Of a DNA stretch of 64,000 bases, positions 17,672 to 29,543 are shown in pieces; position 1 is the stretch's first letter, and every line of letters starts with the position of its first letter. Source of the DNA: Gigantopelta aegis (lineage: Eukaryota > Mollusca > Gastropoda > Neomphalida > Peltospiridae). The position numbers and the translations under genes are program-made. The stretch spans positions 88,456,602-88,520,601 of the forward strand of contig NC_054702.1 in NCBI RefSeq assembly GCF_016097555.1, read 5' to 3'. The notes under the pieces were generated by a model, which was not told the origin of the DNA, searched no databases, and saw only the letters and a program-made list of their open reading frames with translations.

Positions 17672-18040
17672 TATAATTTTGCGACTTCACTAAACTCTCG
17701 CAACTTTACGATCTCACAGTGCAATGCTAAAAAACTTGCAAAAAGGATGCTTTGTTGTCTAGCAGAGCCTAAGAGACCTTTGTGAATTAGACCCCAGGGA
17801 CCTAATTCACTAAACTCTCGCAACTTTGCGATCTCGCAATGCAATGCTAAAAGACTTGCAAAGAGGATGCTTTGTTGTCTAGCAGAGCCTAAGAGACCTT
17901 TGTGAATTAGACCCCAGGGGCCTAATTCACTAAACTCTCGCAACTTTGCGATCTCGCAGTGCAATGCTAAAAGACTTGCAAAGAGGATGCTTTGTTGTCT
18001 AGCAGAGCCTAAGAGACCTTTGTGAATTAGGACCCTGGTC
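17672..18040. repeat. Three tandem copies of a 120-bp MITE-like unit
   Basis: Units start at about 17681, 17801 and 17921. The spacing of the last two is exactly 120 bp. Each unit begins CCTAATTCACTAAACTCTCG and ends TTTGTGAATTAGACCCC, so each carries short terminal inverted repeats. A lone copy lies at 7951-8051. Confidence 0.88.
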
Positions 18041-19178
18041 CACACGACTACCGTACACAATAGCTAGCCTAGTATACAGACAATAGTTTCATTTGTTTTG
18101 TTTTAGATTAAGTATCTCATTTATAAAAAAGGAAGCAATTTCAATGTAGGAAGTATTAAACCAATTGACAATATTCCCATAACTAATTCACCTCCTCTAA
18201 TCCTCTCCAACCCACCACAAAGAGAAGAAAAAAGGAAAACAGACAGGAAAACAGGTAGCAACAACGAAAAGTAATCGGAAATAATTATCATAGAAGTTAG
18301 TCACTGTGGTACAAGTTCCTTCAAAACAAAAATTAAAACACAGTTAAATAAAATCTTTAAATTCTAGTTTTCACATTTTTTTTTTTTTTTCTAAACTGAA
18401 CTTTACAAAAGCATATCCGTCAGAAACCTGAGGGGGTGGGGTGGGGATGGGGGCAAGACTCTCCCCGTTGGAAGGTGTCTTTACGTGTCATTGGCCCCTT
18501 CAATAACTGGCAGCTTCCGACACCTATGGAAAAAGTAAAATAAAATTATTATTTTAATTATACACATTAAACTCACTTAATAACACAAAATAAAATACAT
18601 TATTATATACATAGCAATGAAATATATAGGTCTACAGAAAGCATAAAAGTGATATTCGGTGAGGATATAGAAATTGTAAATTATTCTGTTTTGATTATTG
18701 AGGTCACTGTCGCTTCTTGACTTTTATGTTTGATGATTACCAATGCATCTGATCGTATTTGAAAAATAGAAAAATGTAATTTAAACAATTGTACCTGTAA
18801 AAAGGGGATATGAAGTGCAATTACGATAAGATATCTAAAACTAATTGAATACGAAGCTAAATAATGATGACACAATGAATGTCCTGTCGTTGAGTGTCAG
18901 TTAAAATTAAACTTGGCGTTCGATTCGTTTTGTTTTTGTGGGTGTGTTTTTTTTAGGAGGATCGCTGTGTCAGGTGTGTTTGCACAGCAGTATTATTAAA
19001 TAAATGTTAATTTAATAATTAAATAAACACAATTTTTATTCAAATTTCTTTTGAGAAGAAATATTTTATGGCGTTACGTGTTTTCGATAGAATAAGCGAA
19101 AGATGTTAACAAAAAGCGAACGATATTGTCAAAAATTAGGAAAGATGTACAAAATAAATGTACCATTTCATGGTGGGT
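18041..19178. other. Unassigned AT-rich intergenic DNA
   Basis: No gene. A G-rich patch lies at 18430-18455. Confidence 0.45.
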
Positions 19179-19179
19179 T

Positions 19180-19316
19180 TGTTTTTTCAAATACGATTTT
19201 TATGTCAACTCGTGATGTGTAGAAACAATATTTTCACTAACCGCTTCGCAATTCCTGAAAATATGATTTTCACACATCACGAGTGGAAATAACAATCATA
19301 TTTTTAAAAAACCCTG
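19180..19316. mobile_element. Foldback (hairpin) element
   Basis: Imperfect inverted arms; ACTCGTGATGTG and CACATCACGAGT are the perfect core. GTTTTTTCAAATACGATTTT pairs with the A/T-rich far arm. Confidence 0.55.
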
Positions 19317-19342
19317 AAATAGCCTCTGTTTATTAAAGGTAC

Positions 19343-19711
19343 ATTCCTGAGTTCGCTGCATTTTTTAAGATGTTATCGACAAACAGAGACCTTTTAACGA
19401 TTGTAATTACATATCAAATATATTTTTCCTCATAAAATATTAGTGGCTGTATAATAAACGTGTTTCTGATCGTTGTAATATTAGTACTAGGTTAAATTTC
19501 ATTTTAATTCCTAAATAATTGTTTTCGTACGTACGAAATTATTTGAAGACAAATTCTAATTTTGGCTTCTTACAAATATTAAGACGACCAGAAACACATT
19601 GAATATACAGACACTGATATTCTAAACAAGAAAATATATGTAATATGTAAGTTTAATCGAAGAAATTTTTAATTAGTCGGAAACACCGTATAATGCAGCA
19701 AACTCAGGAAT
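19343..19711. mobile_element. MITE, 369 bp, TIR ATTCCTGAGTTYGCTGCATT
   Basis: Terminal repeats at 19343-19362 and 19692-19711 differ by one base. Noncoding. A part (CAGAAACACATTGAAT...) also occurs diverged at 13738-13778. Confidence 0.75.
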
Positions 19712-20040
19712 AACTCTTTAACTGCTTCCAATTACAGACAGTGGGCATATACATGTAAATACAACGAATATCATATTAAAACACGTTAAATGCAGTTAAC
19801 AAAGTTCATATAGAGCTAACAGCAAGATATCATCTGCATTGAGCTATTTCGTAATATTATATTTGTGTACACAATGTGTTATCTGTAACGTATATGTATG
19901 CTCAATATGACGTCGTGATACGGGTTTATCTACTCTCATTACTATTCATATAGCCAAGTGCAGTGTTTGCGCGCCCACATTTTTGACATCAGACGCGCCA
20001 ACAAGAGGGATGTTCTTGGGTGCAAACAAATCTCTTTTTT

Positions 20041-20058
20041 TATCATCATCAGCATCAG

Positions 20059-20099
<41 letters not shown>

Positions 20100-20185
20100 A
20101 TATCATTATCATCGTCATCACCATCATCACATTCATTATCATCATCACATCATCATCATCGTCGTCGTCGTCGTCATCATCATTA
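20041..20185. repeat. (TCA)n/(TCG)n trinucleotide tract
   Basis: About 145 bp, including a short CGT run at 20159-20174. It gives poly-His, poly-Ser and poly-Ile frames. Confidence 0.95.
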
Positions 20186-20524
20186 ATATTTTCTTGTTGG
20201 CAATTCTTCGCATTGGAATAATTAAATTTTAACTGTAAAATGTACTACTAGTTCATGATGAAGCTAGTGAACATAAATTGCGAATACAAAATGTCATGTG
20301 GTTCGTAGTGAATATTGAAAATTATTCATCTCTCTGTGTAAATATACATTCTTGACCTAGGAAGTAATTGTATCTGTTGTTAACAAGATACGTACCGGTA
20401 CATGAGTATTTATTACCGATATGGTTAAAAATATCTTGGTACATATCAAAGTGATACGTCCCACTAGAACGCCAAGTGCAACGTAACACTTCGTGACATC
20501 ATCGATTGGCGCACTACAACTTTA

Positions 20525-20772
20525 CCGCCCATTGGACTATTTCTCGTTCCAACCAGTGCACCACGACTAGTATACAAAAGGCCGTGGTATGTGCTATTCT
20601 GTCTGTGGGATGGTGCATATAAAATATCCCTTGTTGCTAATCAAAAAGAGTAGCCCATGTAGCGGCGGCAGCGGGTTTCCTCTCTCCATATCTGTGTGGT
20701 CCTTAACCATAAGTCCGACGCCATATAACTGTAAATAAAATGTGTTGAGTATGTCGTTAAATAAAACATCTC
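20525..20772 (+). mobile_element. SINE, tail type 2, head missing
   Basis: CGCCCATTGGACTATTTCTC through GTATGTCGTTAAATAAAACA. Confidence 0.8.
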
Positions 20773-20858
20773 CTTCTTACAACTTTACCAAACGAGTTCA
20801 GTGATATAAATTAAGATCGATTATAAAGTAATAAATAGAATATTAAACTTGCTACCAT

Positions 20859-20967
20859 TTCGTATCATGTTTATGTCCCGAGTGAAATATGTTTTAGTTG
20901 TCACGAGCTTTACCGAGTGACAATGAAAATTATTTCACGAGAGACATAAACATGATACGAAATGGAA
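20859..20967. mobile_element. Near-perfect palindromic foldback
   Basis: CATTTCGTATCATGTTTATG at the left is repeated inverted at the right. Inner arms TTGTCACGAGC/GAGTGACAA also pair. Confidence 0.75.
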
Positions 20968-21052
20968 GGTCGTTTAATATCCTATAAATATATGAGGCAT
21001 CTCTCCGATGGATTCTCAAACGAAATAAAATAAGAAAGAGTAACAATGATTA

Positions 21053-21320
21053 CATAGGCGTACGGGCTCCCATTTTTGTAGGGGGCAGGCCGATTGTTGC
21101 CTGAATTAAACGTAAATGACCAAATCTGGATAACAAACATTTATTTATGTTAGCATTACTACCAAACAGCTACGAATCACTGTGCATGTTTACACAGATT
21201 ACAGCTAATATTGTGAGTAGAATTGTGTAATTTATCCTGAATGCGAATATTTGCTCCAGCCCTGGGAAAGGGGAATTGACCCCCGCCCCCCCCCCCCCCC
21301 AACTCCCCGTCTCGTACGTT
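21053..21320 (+). mobile_element. Interspersed repeat with terminal poly-C (CATAGGCGTACGG family)
   Basis: Starts CATAGGCGTACGGGCTCCCA and ends in a C homopolymer. Diverged relatives lie in minus at 29683-29953 and 34137-34465, sharing CTAATATGAATAAATRTTGT-type interiors with each other. Confidence 0.6.
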
Positions 21321-21377
21321 TATTAATGATTACTTGTGGATATTATCTGTCTAACAGAACATGTCTCAAGCATTACA

Positions 21378-21647
21378 GTTAAAGTTTGTTTTGTTTAACG
21401 ACACCAATAGAGCACATTGATTTATTAATCATCGGCTATTGAAGTTCAAACATTTGATAATTCTGACAAATAGTTTTAGAGAGAAAACCCACTATATTTG
21501 TTCCACTGGAAGCAAGGGGTCTTTTATATGCACCATTCCACAGACAGTATAGCACATGTCACTGCCTTTGATATAACACGGCTTTTGATATACCAGTCGT
21601 GATGGACCAGCTGGGATGGGGGGGAAAACAAAATCAGAGATTGGGTC
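21378..21647 (-). mobile_element. SINE, tail type 1
   Basis: Type 1 tail, core with a local duplication of TTTGATATA (21568 and 21590), head truncated by the next element. Confidence 0.75.
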
Positions 21648-22195
21648 TACCAGCCAGTTGGAGCTCATGTCCACCAATCAAAACCTTACTTGCAGAATCC
21701 TGCCAGTGATTTAAAACTAACAACACTGCGTAGTCCCCAATGTCCAGGTAACATTTCGTCTGTAAATAATAATTTAAATATTGACCAATCACACTTCGCC
21801 TTTTATAACGTTATTTGGGAGCATACAAATTCTAAAAATATCGAGCGAGTCTATTTTAGTGGCCGCAGTACAGCGAACCGTACCAATACGTACGGGGTGG
21901 GTTATCAGTCTTCAATTTTACATTAAAAATTATTTATTTATTTATAAAAAAAACTAACTAAATCAGTCTTCAGTTTTACATTACAAATTATTTATTTTAT
22001 AAAATAAAACATGTTTTAAGGCATTCGTAATTCACACGAAACATGTCGTATACTCTCAGGATAATTCGGAATGTTTTCAAATTACATGTATTTTTAAATC
22101 ACTGGCAGGATTCTGCAAGTAAGGTTTTGATTGGTGAACATGAGCTCCAACTGGCTGGTGTTAGATCCACATGTAATAGTGGAGCTAATTGTAAT
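21648..22195. mobile_element. Element with about 65-bp inverted ends
   Basis: CCAGCCAGTTGGAGCTCATG at 21650 and onwards is repeated inverted to 22162, with few mismatches over about 65 bp. A solo arm plus outer flank recurs at 32310-32445. Confidence 0.7.
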
Positions 22196-22834
22196 TAGAT
22201 TGGTTCACATACGAGTACGTTATGAGTCAACACTCACTGAACGAGATATCTACGAACACATTTCGGTGACAGGTACACGTTGAGGTCAGAATACATCATT
22301 AACCCACACGTATTTTGAAACGTGTCACGAGTTGAAAGTTGACTCACTTCTTACTAATATACTAGGACGTAATGGATATAGCGATTATAATATAGTCGGG
22401 TCATTTGCAAATAATTATATACTATAAACGTTTTCTCATAATATAATATTGACAATTTATTATTTTTGCTTTAAGACCATGCACTTTAAGTGTATCTCGT
22501 CTGTTTGACAATAAAATTTATGTTATGATATGTTTATATTGTGTTACAATGTCATGTAAAAAGAATACTATATTATTAAAACGCAGAACATGTTTTATAA
22601 ATAACAAAAATGTAATAATTTCAACTATGGTTTAGATAGTTTTAATATTAATCGCATCATGGACCACGAACACTGTTGTTTTAAACTGATATAACTAATC
22701 TGGGTCCAAAACACTACGAACGTCTTTCTGGATATAATTTTAATTAATACACAAAATCTTTTTTTTAACTCTTTTTTTAACATCATGCCGTCACGGCAAC
22801 AAAACTAGCTGAAAATACTAATAATATTCAGGAT
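22196..22834. other. Unassigned AT-rich intergenic DNA
   Basis: No feature recognised. Confidence 0.4.
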
Positions 22835-22925
22835 TTGTTGGCATTGTTGTTCTTGTTGATGTGGATGTTATTGTTGTTGTTGTTATTGTTATTACTGTTG
22901 TTGTTATTGTTGTTGTATTGTTGTG
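22835..22925. repeat. (TTG)n/(TTA)n tract
   Basis: Trinucleotide repeat giving a poly-Leu/Val frame. Confidence 0.9.
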
Positions 22926-23036
22926 GGTCTATAAAGTATTTTATTCCATTTTCAAAGTCGATTACTTTTCTGTGCTACTATATACGAAGGACGTCAGGCG
23001 TAAGTTCGGTCAACCGCTTGTCTCTAACGTTCGCTA

Positions 23037-23425
23037 CCGGCCTCGGTGGCGTTGTGGTTAGGCCATCGGTCTACAGGCTGGTAGGTACTGGGTTCGGATC
23101 TCAGTCGAGGCATGGGATTTTTAATCCAGATACCGACTCCAAACCCTGAGTGAGTGCTCCGCAAGGCTCAATGGGTAGATGTAAACCACTTGCACCGACC
23201 AGTGATCCATAACTGGTTCAACAAAGACCATGGTTTGTGCTATCCTGCCTGTGGGAAGCGAAAATAAAAGATCCCTTGCTGCTAATCGAAAGAGTAGCCC
23301 ATGTAGTGGCGACAGCGGGTTTCCTCTCAAAATATGTGTGGTCTTTAACCATATGTCTGACGCCATATAACCGTAAATAAAATGTCTTGAGTGCGTCGTT
23401 AAATAAAACATTTCTTTCTTTCTTT
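23037..23425 (+). mobile_element. Mosaic SINE: family C head, shared core, tail type 2
   Basis: CCGGCCTCGGTGGCGTTGTGG head, a linker (GGATTTTTAATCCAGATACC), then the head a/b core GATCCCTTGCTGCTAATCG and the type 2 tail ending in (TTTC)n. The same mosaic occurs in minus at 48757-49143, so it is a real subfamily. Confidence 0.85.
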
Positions 23426-24135
23426 CTTTCTAACGTTCGCTAGACTGATTTTTACATTACACTGTCAACCGAATTACCATTTCGGAAACCAATCAAATAG
23501 TTCACGATCGTTAGCGAAACGTTTGCTGGCTGAACGTTGTTGGTCTGCGTTCAGCTAGCCGTTTTTCGCTTTAACGTTCGCAAAATATGTTGACTGGTTT
23601 CAGAAGTGATCATTCGGTTTAATGTGTAGCATAAATACCAGTTACCAGCGTTAACAACAATCGGCTGGCTAAACTTAACCCGGGTTTTTAAAACAATAAT
23701 ATTGCCGTATTTTGAAGTGAAGTGTATTATTTCGTACAGCTGAATTCGCACCAGTCTAATTTCAAACATATTCTATATTCTTCTCGCATAGGTAGCAGTA
23801 TATATAACAAATAGCATATCGCCGGATCAAAACCGAAGTGACTTCTAAATATATATCACTAAATACTGCAATGCCTGTCATCGATGAAATAGGTAACAGA
23901 ATTTGTTTTCAAAAAATGTTCTTTTATGTGACAATTCAAGTAATGTGTTCTAGTATCAGAATAACAGGTAGTTCCGTGTTTGAAACTTGCGGGGGTGTCA
24001 CTGAATTATTTAACATCACATAAATAAATATATTTTTTGTGGTCAGCATTATGATAATGAAGAACACATCCTGTTATACGGGAAATGGGCAGCTACAATT
24101 TTGTTCTGGATTAATTATAAGACCGAGTGTTGTGT
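23426..24135. other. Unassigned intergenic DNA
   Basis: CTAACGTTCGCTA-like words recur near 23020, 23430 and 23570. No gene. Confidence 0.4.
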
Positions 24136-25192
24136 AGAATTTAAATACACGTACAATGTGTAATATGGTAGTATTTATATACACGTACAATATGTAATAT
24201 GATGGTATTTATATACACGTACAGTGTGTAATATGGTAGTATTTATATACACGTACAATATGTAAGATGGTAGTATTTATATACACGTAGTGTGTAATAT
24301 GGTAGTATTTATATACACGTACAATATGTAATATGGTAGTATTTATATACACGTACAGTGTGTAATATGGTAGTATTTATATACACGTACAATGTGTAAT
24401 ATGGTTGTTTTTATATACACGTACAACGTGTAATATGGTAGTATTTATATACACGTACAATATATAATATGGTTGTTTTTATATACACGTACAACGTGTA
24501 ATATGGTAGTATTTATATACACGTACAATATGTAATATGGTAGTATTTATATACACGTACAGTGTGTAATATGGTAGTATTTATATACACGTACAATATG
24601 TAATATGGTCGTATTTATATACACGTACAGTGTGTAATATGGTAGTATTTATATACACGTACAATGTGTAATATGGTCGTATTTATATACACGTACAGTG
24701 TGTAATATGGTAGTATTTATATACACGTACAATGTGTAATATGGTAGTATTTATATACACGTACAACGTGTAATATGGTAGTATTTATATACACGTACAA
24801 TATGTAATATGGTAGTATTTATATACACGTACAACGTGTAATATGGTAGTATTTATATACACGTACAGTGTGTAATATGGTAGTATTTATATACACGTAC
24901 AATGTGTAATATGGTAGTATTTATATACACGTACAATATGTAATATGGTTGTTTTTATATACACGTACAACGTGTAATATGGTAGTATTTATATACACGT
25001 ACAATATGTAATATGGTAGTATTTATATACACGTACAATGTGTAATATGGTAGTATTTATATACACGTACAGTGTGTAATATGGTAGTATTTATATACAC
25101 GTACAATGTGTAATATGGTAGTATTTATTTACATGTACAATGTGTAATATGGTTGTTTTTATATACACGTACAACGTGTAATATGGTATCCG
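24136..25192. repeat. Minisatellite, about 31 units of 34 bp
   Basis: Unit GTGTAATATGGTAGTATTTA then TATACACGTACAAT. Variants at the junction read AATGTG, AATATG, AGTGTG and AACGTG. A GTTGTTTTT variant is each time followed by the AACGTG variant. Confidence 0.95.
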
Positions 25193-25426
25193 CGTCGACT
25201 AAACGGCTCAGTCTAGAAGCTTTAGGCACATTACCATTGGCGTCTTTGGGATTTGATTTGGTTATGAATAACCCTAAAATATTAACGAAAACCGAATGTT
25301 TTGTTTTTTAAATACTAAACAAATTCCTTTTGGAACTTTGGAAATAAACCTAGAGCTCTACTTGTTCAGTTTATAATACTGCAAAAATAGGAGACAAGGG
25401 AATATATCGAGATAACTTTATAGACA

Positions 25427-25598
25427 GTTAAAGTCTGTTTTGTTTAACAACACCACTAGAGCACATTGATTTATTAATCATCGGCTGTTGGATGTCAAAC
25501 ATTTGGTAATTGTAACCAAGTCTAAAAGAGGAAACCCGCTATATTTTTCCATTAGTAGCAAGGGATTTATTATGTGCACAATCCCACAAACACTTTCT
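25427..25598 (-). mobile_element. SINE, tail type 1, head missing
   Basis: Tail AAACAGACTTTAAC to the core GCTACTAATGG. Confidence 0.75.
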
Positions 25599-25620
25599 AG
25601 ACCGACTACTCCTGTAACAC

Positions 25621-25825
25621 AGGGCAGTATCTAGGGGTAGGGGATACGAACAAGTGTCAGTTTTATGTTCTAAAAGTGTAACTGTCATCTTTCTGGAGAG
25701 GACCATGTAATTTCTTTCTTCTCACTATTCCCCCCCCCCCCCACCCCTTGTTATTTTACGACTCTCCTAATAATACAGTAGTACAATCATACACACGCAA
25801 ACATTACTCCTAGATCCACTACTGA
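25621..25825. mobile_element. Poly-C MITE with CAG..GATCTAGG ends
   Basis: Left CAGGGCAGTATCTAGG and right, inverted, CAGTAGTGGATCTAGG, with a C homopolymer at 25731. Relatives at 36992-37228 and 53391-53678. Confidence 0.55.
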
Positions 25826-25857
25826 AACTATCAAACACCGAAGTATAGCACAAATAA

Positions 25858-26073
25858 AGTTAAAAGTTAAAGTTTGTTTTGTTTAACGACACCACTAGAA
25901 CACATTGATATATTATTAATCAGCTGTTGGATTTCAAACAGTTTGGTAATTTTAACAAATACTCTTAGAGAGGAAACCCGCTACATTTTTTTTCTATTAG
26001 TAGCAAGGGATATTTTATATGCACCATCCCACAGACAGGATAGCACATACCACGACCTTTGATATTATCAGTC
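25858..26073 (-). mobile_element. SINE, tail type 1, head missing
   Basis: Type 1 tail to CCGTGGTATGTGCTATCC-like core. Confidence 0.78.
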
Positions 26074-26156
26074 GTTGGTTTAGCACAAATATACCATCCA
26101 TACCTGTTGAAGCGACCACCATTTATTAAATAGCGACCTTTGTATTCTGCAAAAAT

Positions 26157-26325
26157 AATTAAACACAGCACTGAGCGGTCTGTATGAAACGGTTCCTTTA
26201 AACTTATATATAATTAAAGACATCACTGAGTGGCCTGTATGAAACGGCTCCTTTAAACTTATATATAATTAAACACAGCACTGAGCGGCCTGTATGAAAC
26301 GGCTCCTTTAAACTTATATACTGAA
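26157..26325. repeat. Three tandem copies of a 55-62 bp unit
   Basis: Each holds CTGTATGAAACGGYTCCTTT followed by AAACTTATATA. Confidence 0.85.
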
Positions 26326-26326
26326 C

Positions 26327-26512
26327 AACAAAAGAAACGCAAAAATTAATTTAGTCTTCATTATTATTTTAAAAAAATATTCATTGGAATTCCATTTATT
26401 TTTGTATTCGTTAAAATTATAATTTTGACATTTTTTTTTAGCGAATTGTCATGAAAATATTTTTTTTAGTAGGGCCTATATTAAAATTTTCGCCTTTCGT
26501 TTGTTGTTAAAT
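26327..26512. mobile_element. Short MITE with imperfect 23-bp inverted ends
   Basis: AACAACAAAAGAAACGCAAA at the left and, inverted, AACAACAAACGAAAGGCGAA at the right. Confidence 0.5.
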
Positions 26513-26600
26513 GTACATATAGGTGACTGTTTCACAAGGTTTGACTGAACGCACATGGGATCGAACACAGGCTAATACAGGTCTAAAAAAAAAAAAAAAA

Positions 26601-26884
26601 AAAGTTTTATTTTGACGACGCACTCAACACAATTTATTTAGGATTATATGGCGTCAGACAGATACTGAGAGGAAACCCGCTGTCGCCACTTCATGGGCTA
26701 CTGTTTTCGATTAGCAGCAAGGGATCTTTTATACGCACCATTTTACAGACAGGGTAGCACATACCACGGCCTTTGATTTACCAGTCGTGGTGCACTGGCT
26801 GGAACGATAAATAGCCCAATGGGCCCACTTACGGGGATCGATTCCACACCGACCGCGCATCGAGCGAGCTACGCCCCGCCCCTA
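26601..26884 (-). mobile_element. SINE, head a, tail type 2
   Basis: GGGCGGGGCGTAGCTCGCTC head with a small deletion; tail after an A homopolymer. Confidence 0.82.
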
Positions 26885-26965
26885 GCTGTAAACAGTTCAG
26901 AAAGATTCAACAACAAACCTGTAGAAATGTATAGTTTATTAAGTAACAATAACAACAGCACCGTA

Positions 26966-27078
26966 TTTCAATATGAAACAACACTAAACTATGTGACATG
27001 GGTGCAACATACACTCGTAACAGAAGATGAAACAACACTAAACTATGTGACATGGGTGCAACATACACCCGTAACAGT
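26966..27078. repeat. Two tandem copies of a 54-bp unit
   Basis: GAAACAACACTAAACTATGT occurs at 26976 and 27030. Confidence 0.85.
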
Positions 27079-29258
27079 CACACGGAGCTATACATTCAAT
27101 AACAGTTAACACAGTCATACACAAACAAACACAAACAAACAATGACAGATTTTTAAAAAAAGAAGAAGAAAAAACCAAATATATATTTATCAAACTTGAA
27201 TAAAAACAAATGTATACAAACAGATATGACCTGAACTTATTAAACACGAACAAGCACAGACAAAATATTCATGGGGTAACGCCTAACTGTAATATAAACA
27301 CCAGATACGAAACTATGTCGCTGTATTGTATAACCTACATGTTATGAAAAATATATTGTCATAGTCCGACTGTCAAAATACTAAACGGACTGTACCGAGT
27401 TTTAAAGCCAATAAATGGGCAGTGGACAAATTCACACACATATTTATATACTATTATTTAAATCTGGGTAATGAACCTTTTTTAAAAACTAAAACATGAA
27501 ACGTTATATTGATCAATACATTCGCAATCCCTTTGACCAAGTTTTTCAAATCTTGTTTGGAAGTTGGAAGTAAAACATAAATTGGTATGTACGAAATATT
27601 TTAAGCAAAAACATATACATATATATATCAAGTGAAGCTTACGTTTTTAAGCACTCGGAGACAAAATTTAACATTTACAGAGGTTACATAACATCCTTCG
27701 TCTAAATAGCTATAGCGATGAACTATATGTATATGTATATTTTATAAACGTTGTGAATATAAAATTTTAAAACTCCGAAATGGTACACATAATAATTTGC
27801 TTGCATACTTTCTACCAACGTCATTGCTAAGGCATTCTTATCAGTACACGGCAAAATAAAGTACCAAGGAAGACAAGAAAAGCATGAATTAATTATTTAT
27901 AATTGTTATAGTTTATGGTTGGTGGATAACGTTAATTAGCAACACCCACTTCCCATGCCTTACCCCGCTTGCAACTAGAGTAATGGAAAGTGGTATATTA
28001 ACAGTTGGTTATACGTCTACTTACCAATGACACCCACGCGTAATCTCACTATATTACAGCATGAAATGCTCTGTTCATCCAGCCTTGAAGTAAGTCTTTG
28101 TTTTGTTTGCCATAAGTTGTACATGATTGAAACTGATAATCACCACGCATGCCTTCAAGTTTAACTTGTTTAAATGCTCATTGCGATATCAATGACTACA
28201 GTCAAATCAATAAAATCGTTATCGTGTCCAAAGTATAAATTTGTACACGACAAAAACAAACACTTTACGCCATAACAATATATGCATGGCGAATACATAC
28301 CAACCAAAGATTTTTGCTTCAAATGTGACCCCCTTTAACTTTCATTGCATTACCCTTTTTTATTGGTTTTGCTAATGTAATGATAGCTATTTTACTCAGC
28401 ATAATTTGTGACAATATATTTTAATACAGCTTCAGTCTACATTACTACTAAAGCAACAAAAGCTTTCTCGGTGATATAAAATCGCGCGTGTGGTTCATTG
28501 TAATATAAAAATGCATCTAATATTTCAATAATTTTGGCAACAACAAAACAAAACAAAGATGTATGATATGAAATATGCTACTTGTCAACTACCAACTATG
28601 ACATATTAACACAATCTAAATGACTCTATAACACAGCTCGTGAATACTACATAATGGATGAGATGTCCGTATGATCTATACGACTATAATCCAATTTATT
28701 TTCTCTGACCGAACATTATCCGATACCTGCAACAGTTTAACTGATCAGCTCCAGGCTTTCTGCCAGACAATAATTTGTGGGTACGTAATAATAATATATA
28801 AAAACCCCAGATCATAAGTGCTCCTACTAGGTGGTTGTGGGTTTGAAATGTTTTCAAATTAGATACCACATTTCATGTACTTTGACATATTTTAAACAGA
28901 AGTTTTCTTATTATAATCTTTTAAAGAAAACTTTTATAAAAATGTATCCATTAATTTGCAAGATTTTAGGTTACGTAATTTTACCTATCGTACCCTCTGG
29001 CAGAAACTCTTCCCAACGCTTCTTCCATGACACCTACAACTAGGATTACTTTCTTTGGCCGAGAGATTCTGTGGATTAACAAATGACAACAATCATATGC
29101 TCAAAACTATCAAGATTTAAATACATAATCTTAATGTCTTAATGCCCGTCATCACGTGGTTCTCACACGTGGTTCTAATATGTGGTTCTCACACATGCTT
29201 TCTGTTTATCACATATCTGCTTCATACCCTCAGACATCATAATATAACGAATTGAGTC
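27079..29258. other. AT-rich intergenic DNA downstream of the ATF3/JDP2-like gene
   Basis: About 2.2 kb without SINEs or long tandem repeats, the longest such stretch in the left half. No coding signal recognised. Confidence 0.5.
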
Positions 29259-29402
29259 TTTATTTCACGTCATCAAAGTCGCTTCACGTTTTGAAGTCCG
29301 TTTTGCAAGTTCTAAAGTCTGCGTTACGTTCTCCGTGACGCCTCGTGGACATCAGTGACGCCTCGTTAGTCTCTGTGACGCCTCGTGAGTTTCCGAGACG
29401 CC
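29259..29402 (-). terminator. 3' end of ATF3/JDP2-like gene with AATAAA
   Basis: AATAAA on the minus strand at 29264-29259, 140 nt after the stop, is the first polyadenylation signal. Between them GTGACGCCTCG and close variants recur about every 20-24 bases (29335-29402), a small GC-rich direct repeat that reaches the stop codon. Confidence 0.5.
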
Positions 29403-29543
29403 TCACGAGTCCCCGAGTTTCCTGATTTTCGGACAGACGATGTGATGCACCTTGATGACCTCCTCGAGGTGTTCTCGCTCGTCCTGCAGTCTCTGAACCT
29501 CGTCCTTCAGGGATGTCCGCCGGTTTTCTAGACGATCAATATT
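29403..29543 (-). CDS. ATF3/JDP2-like zipper exon and stop
   Basis: The acceptor TTATATTTCAG is followed by 46 codons (NIDRLENRRTSLKDEVQRLQ to IRKLGDS) and TGA at 29405-29403. The tail after VHHIVCP is only 10 residues, shorter than in human ATF3 or JDP2. Confidence 0.94.
   Translation of the reverse strand, partial: NIDRLENRRTSLKDEVQRLQDEREHLEEVIKVHHIVCPKIRKLGDS

Noticed and set aside
24136-25192. Regular 34-bp repeats that might suggest a CRISPR array
   Set aside because: There are no unique spacers; the units abut directly. The window is animal DNA.
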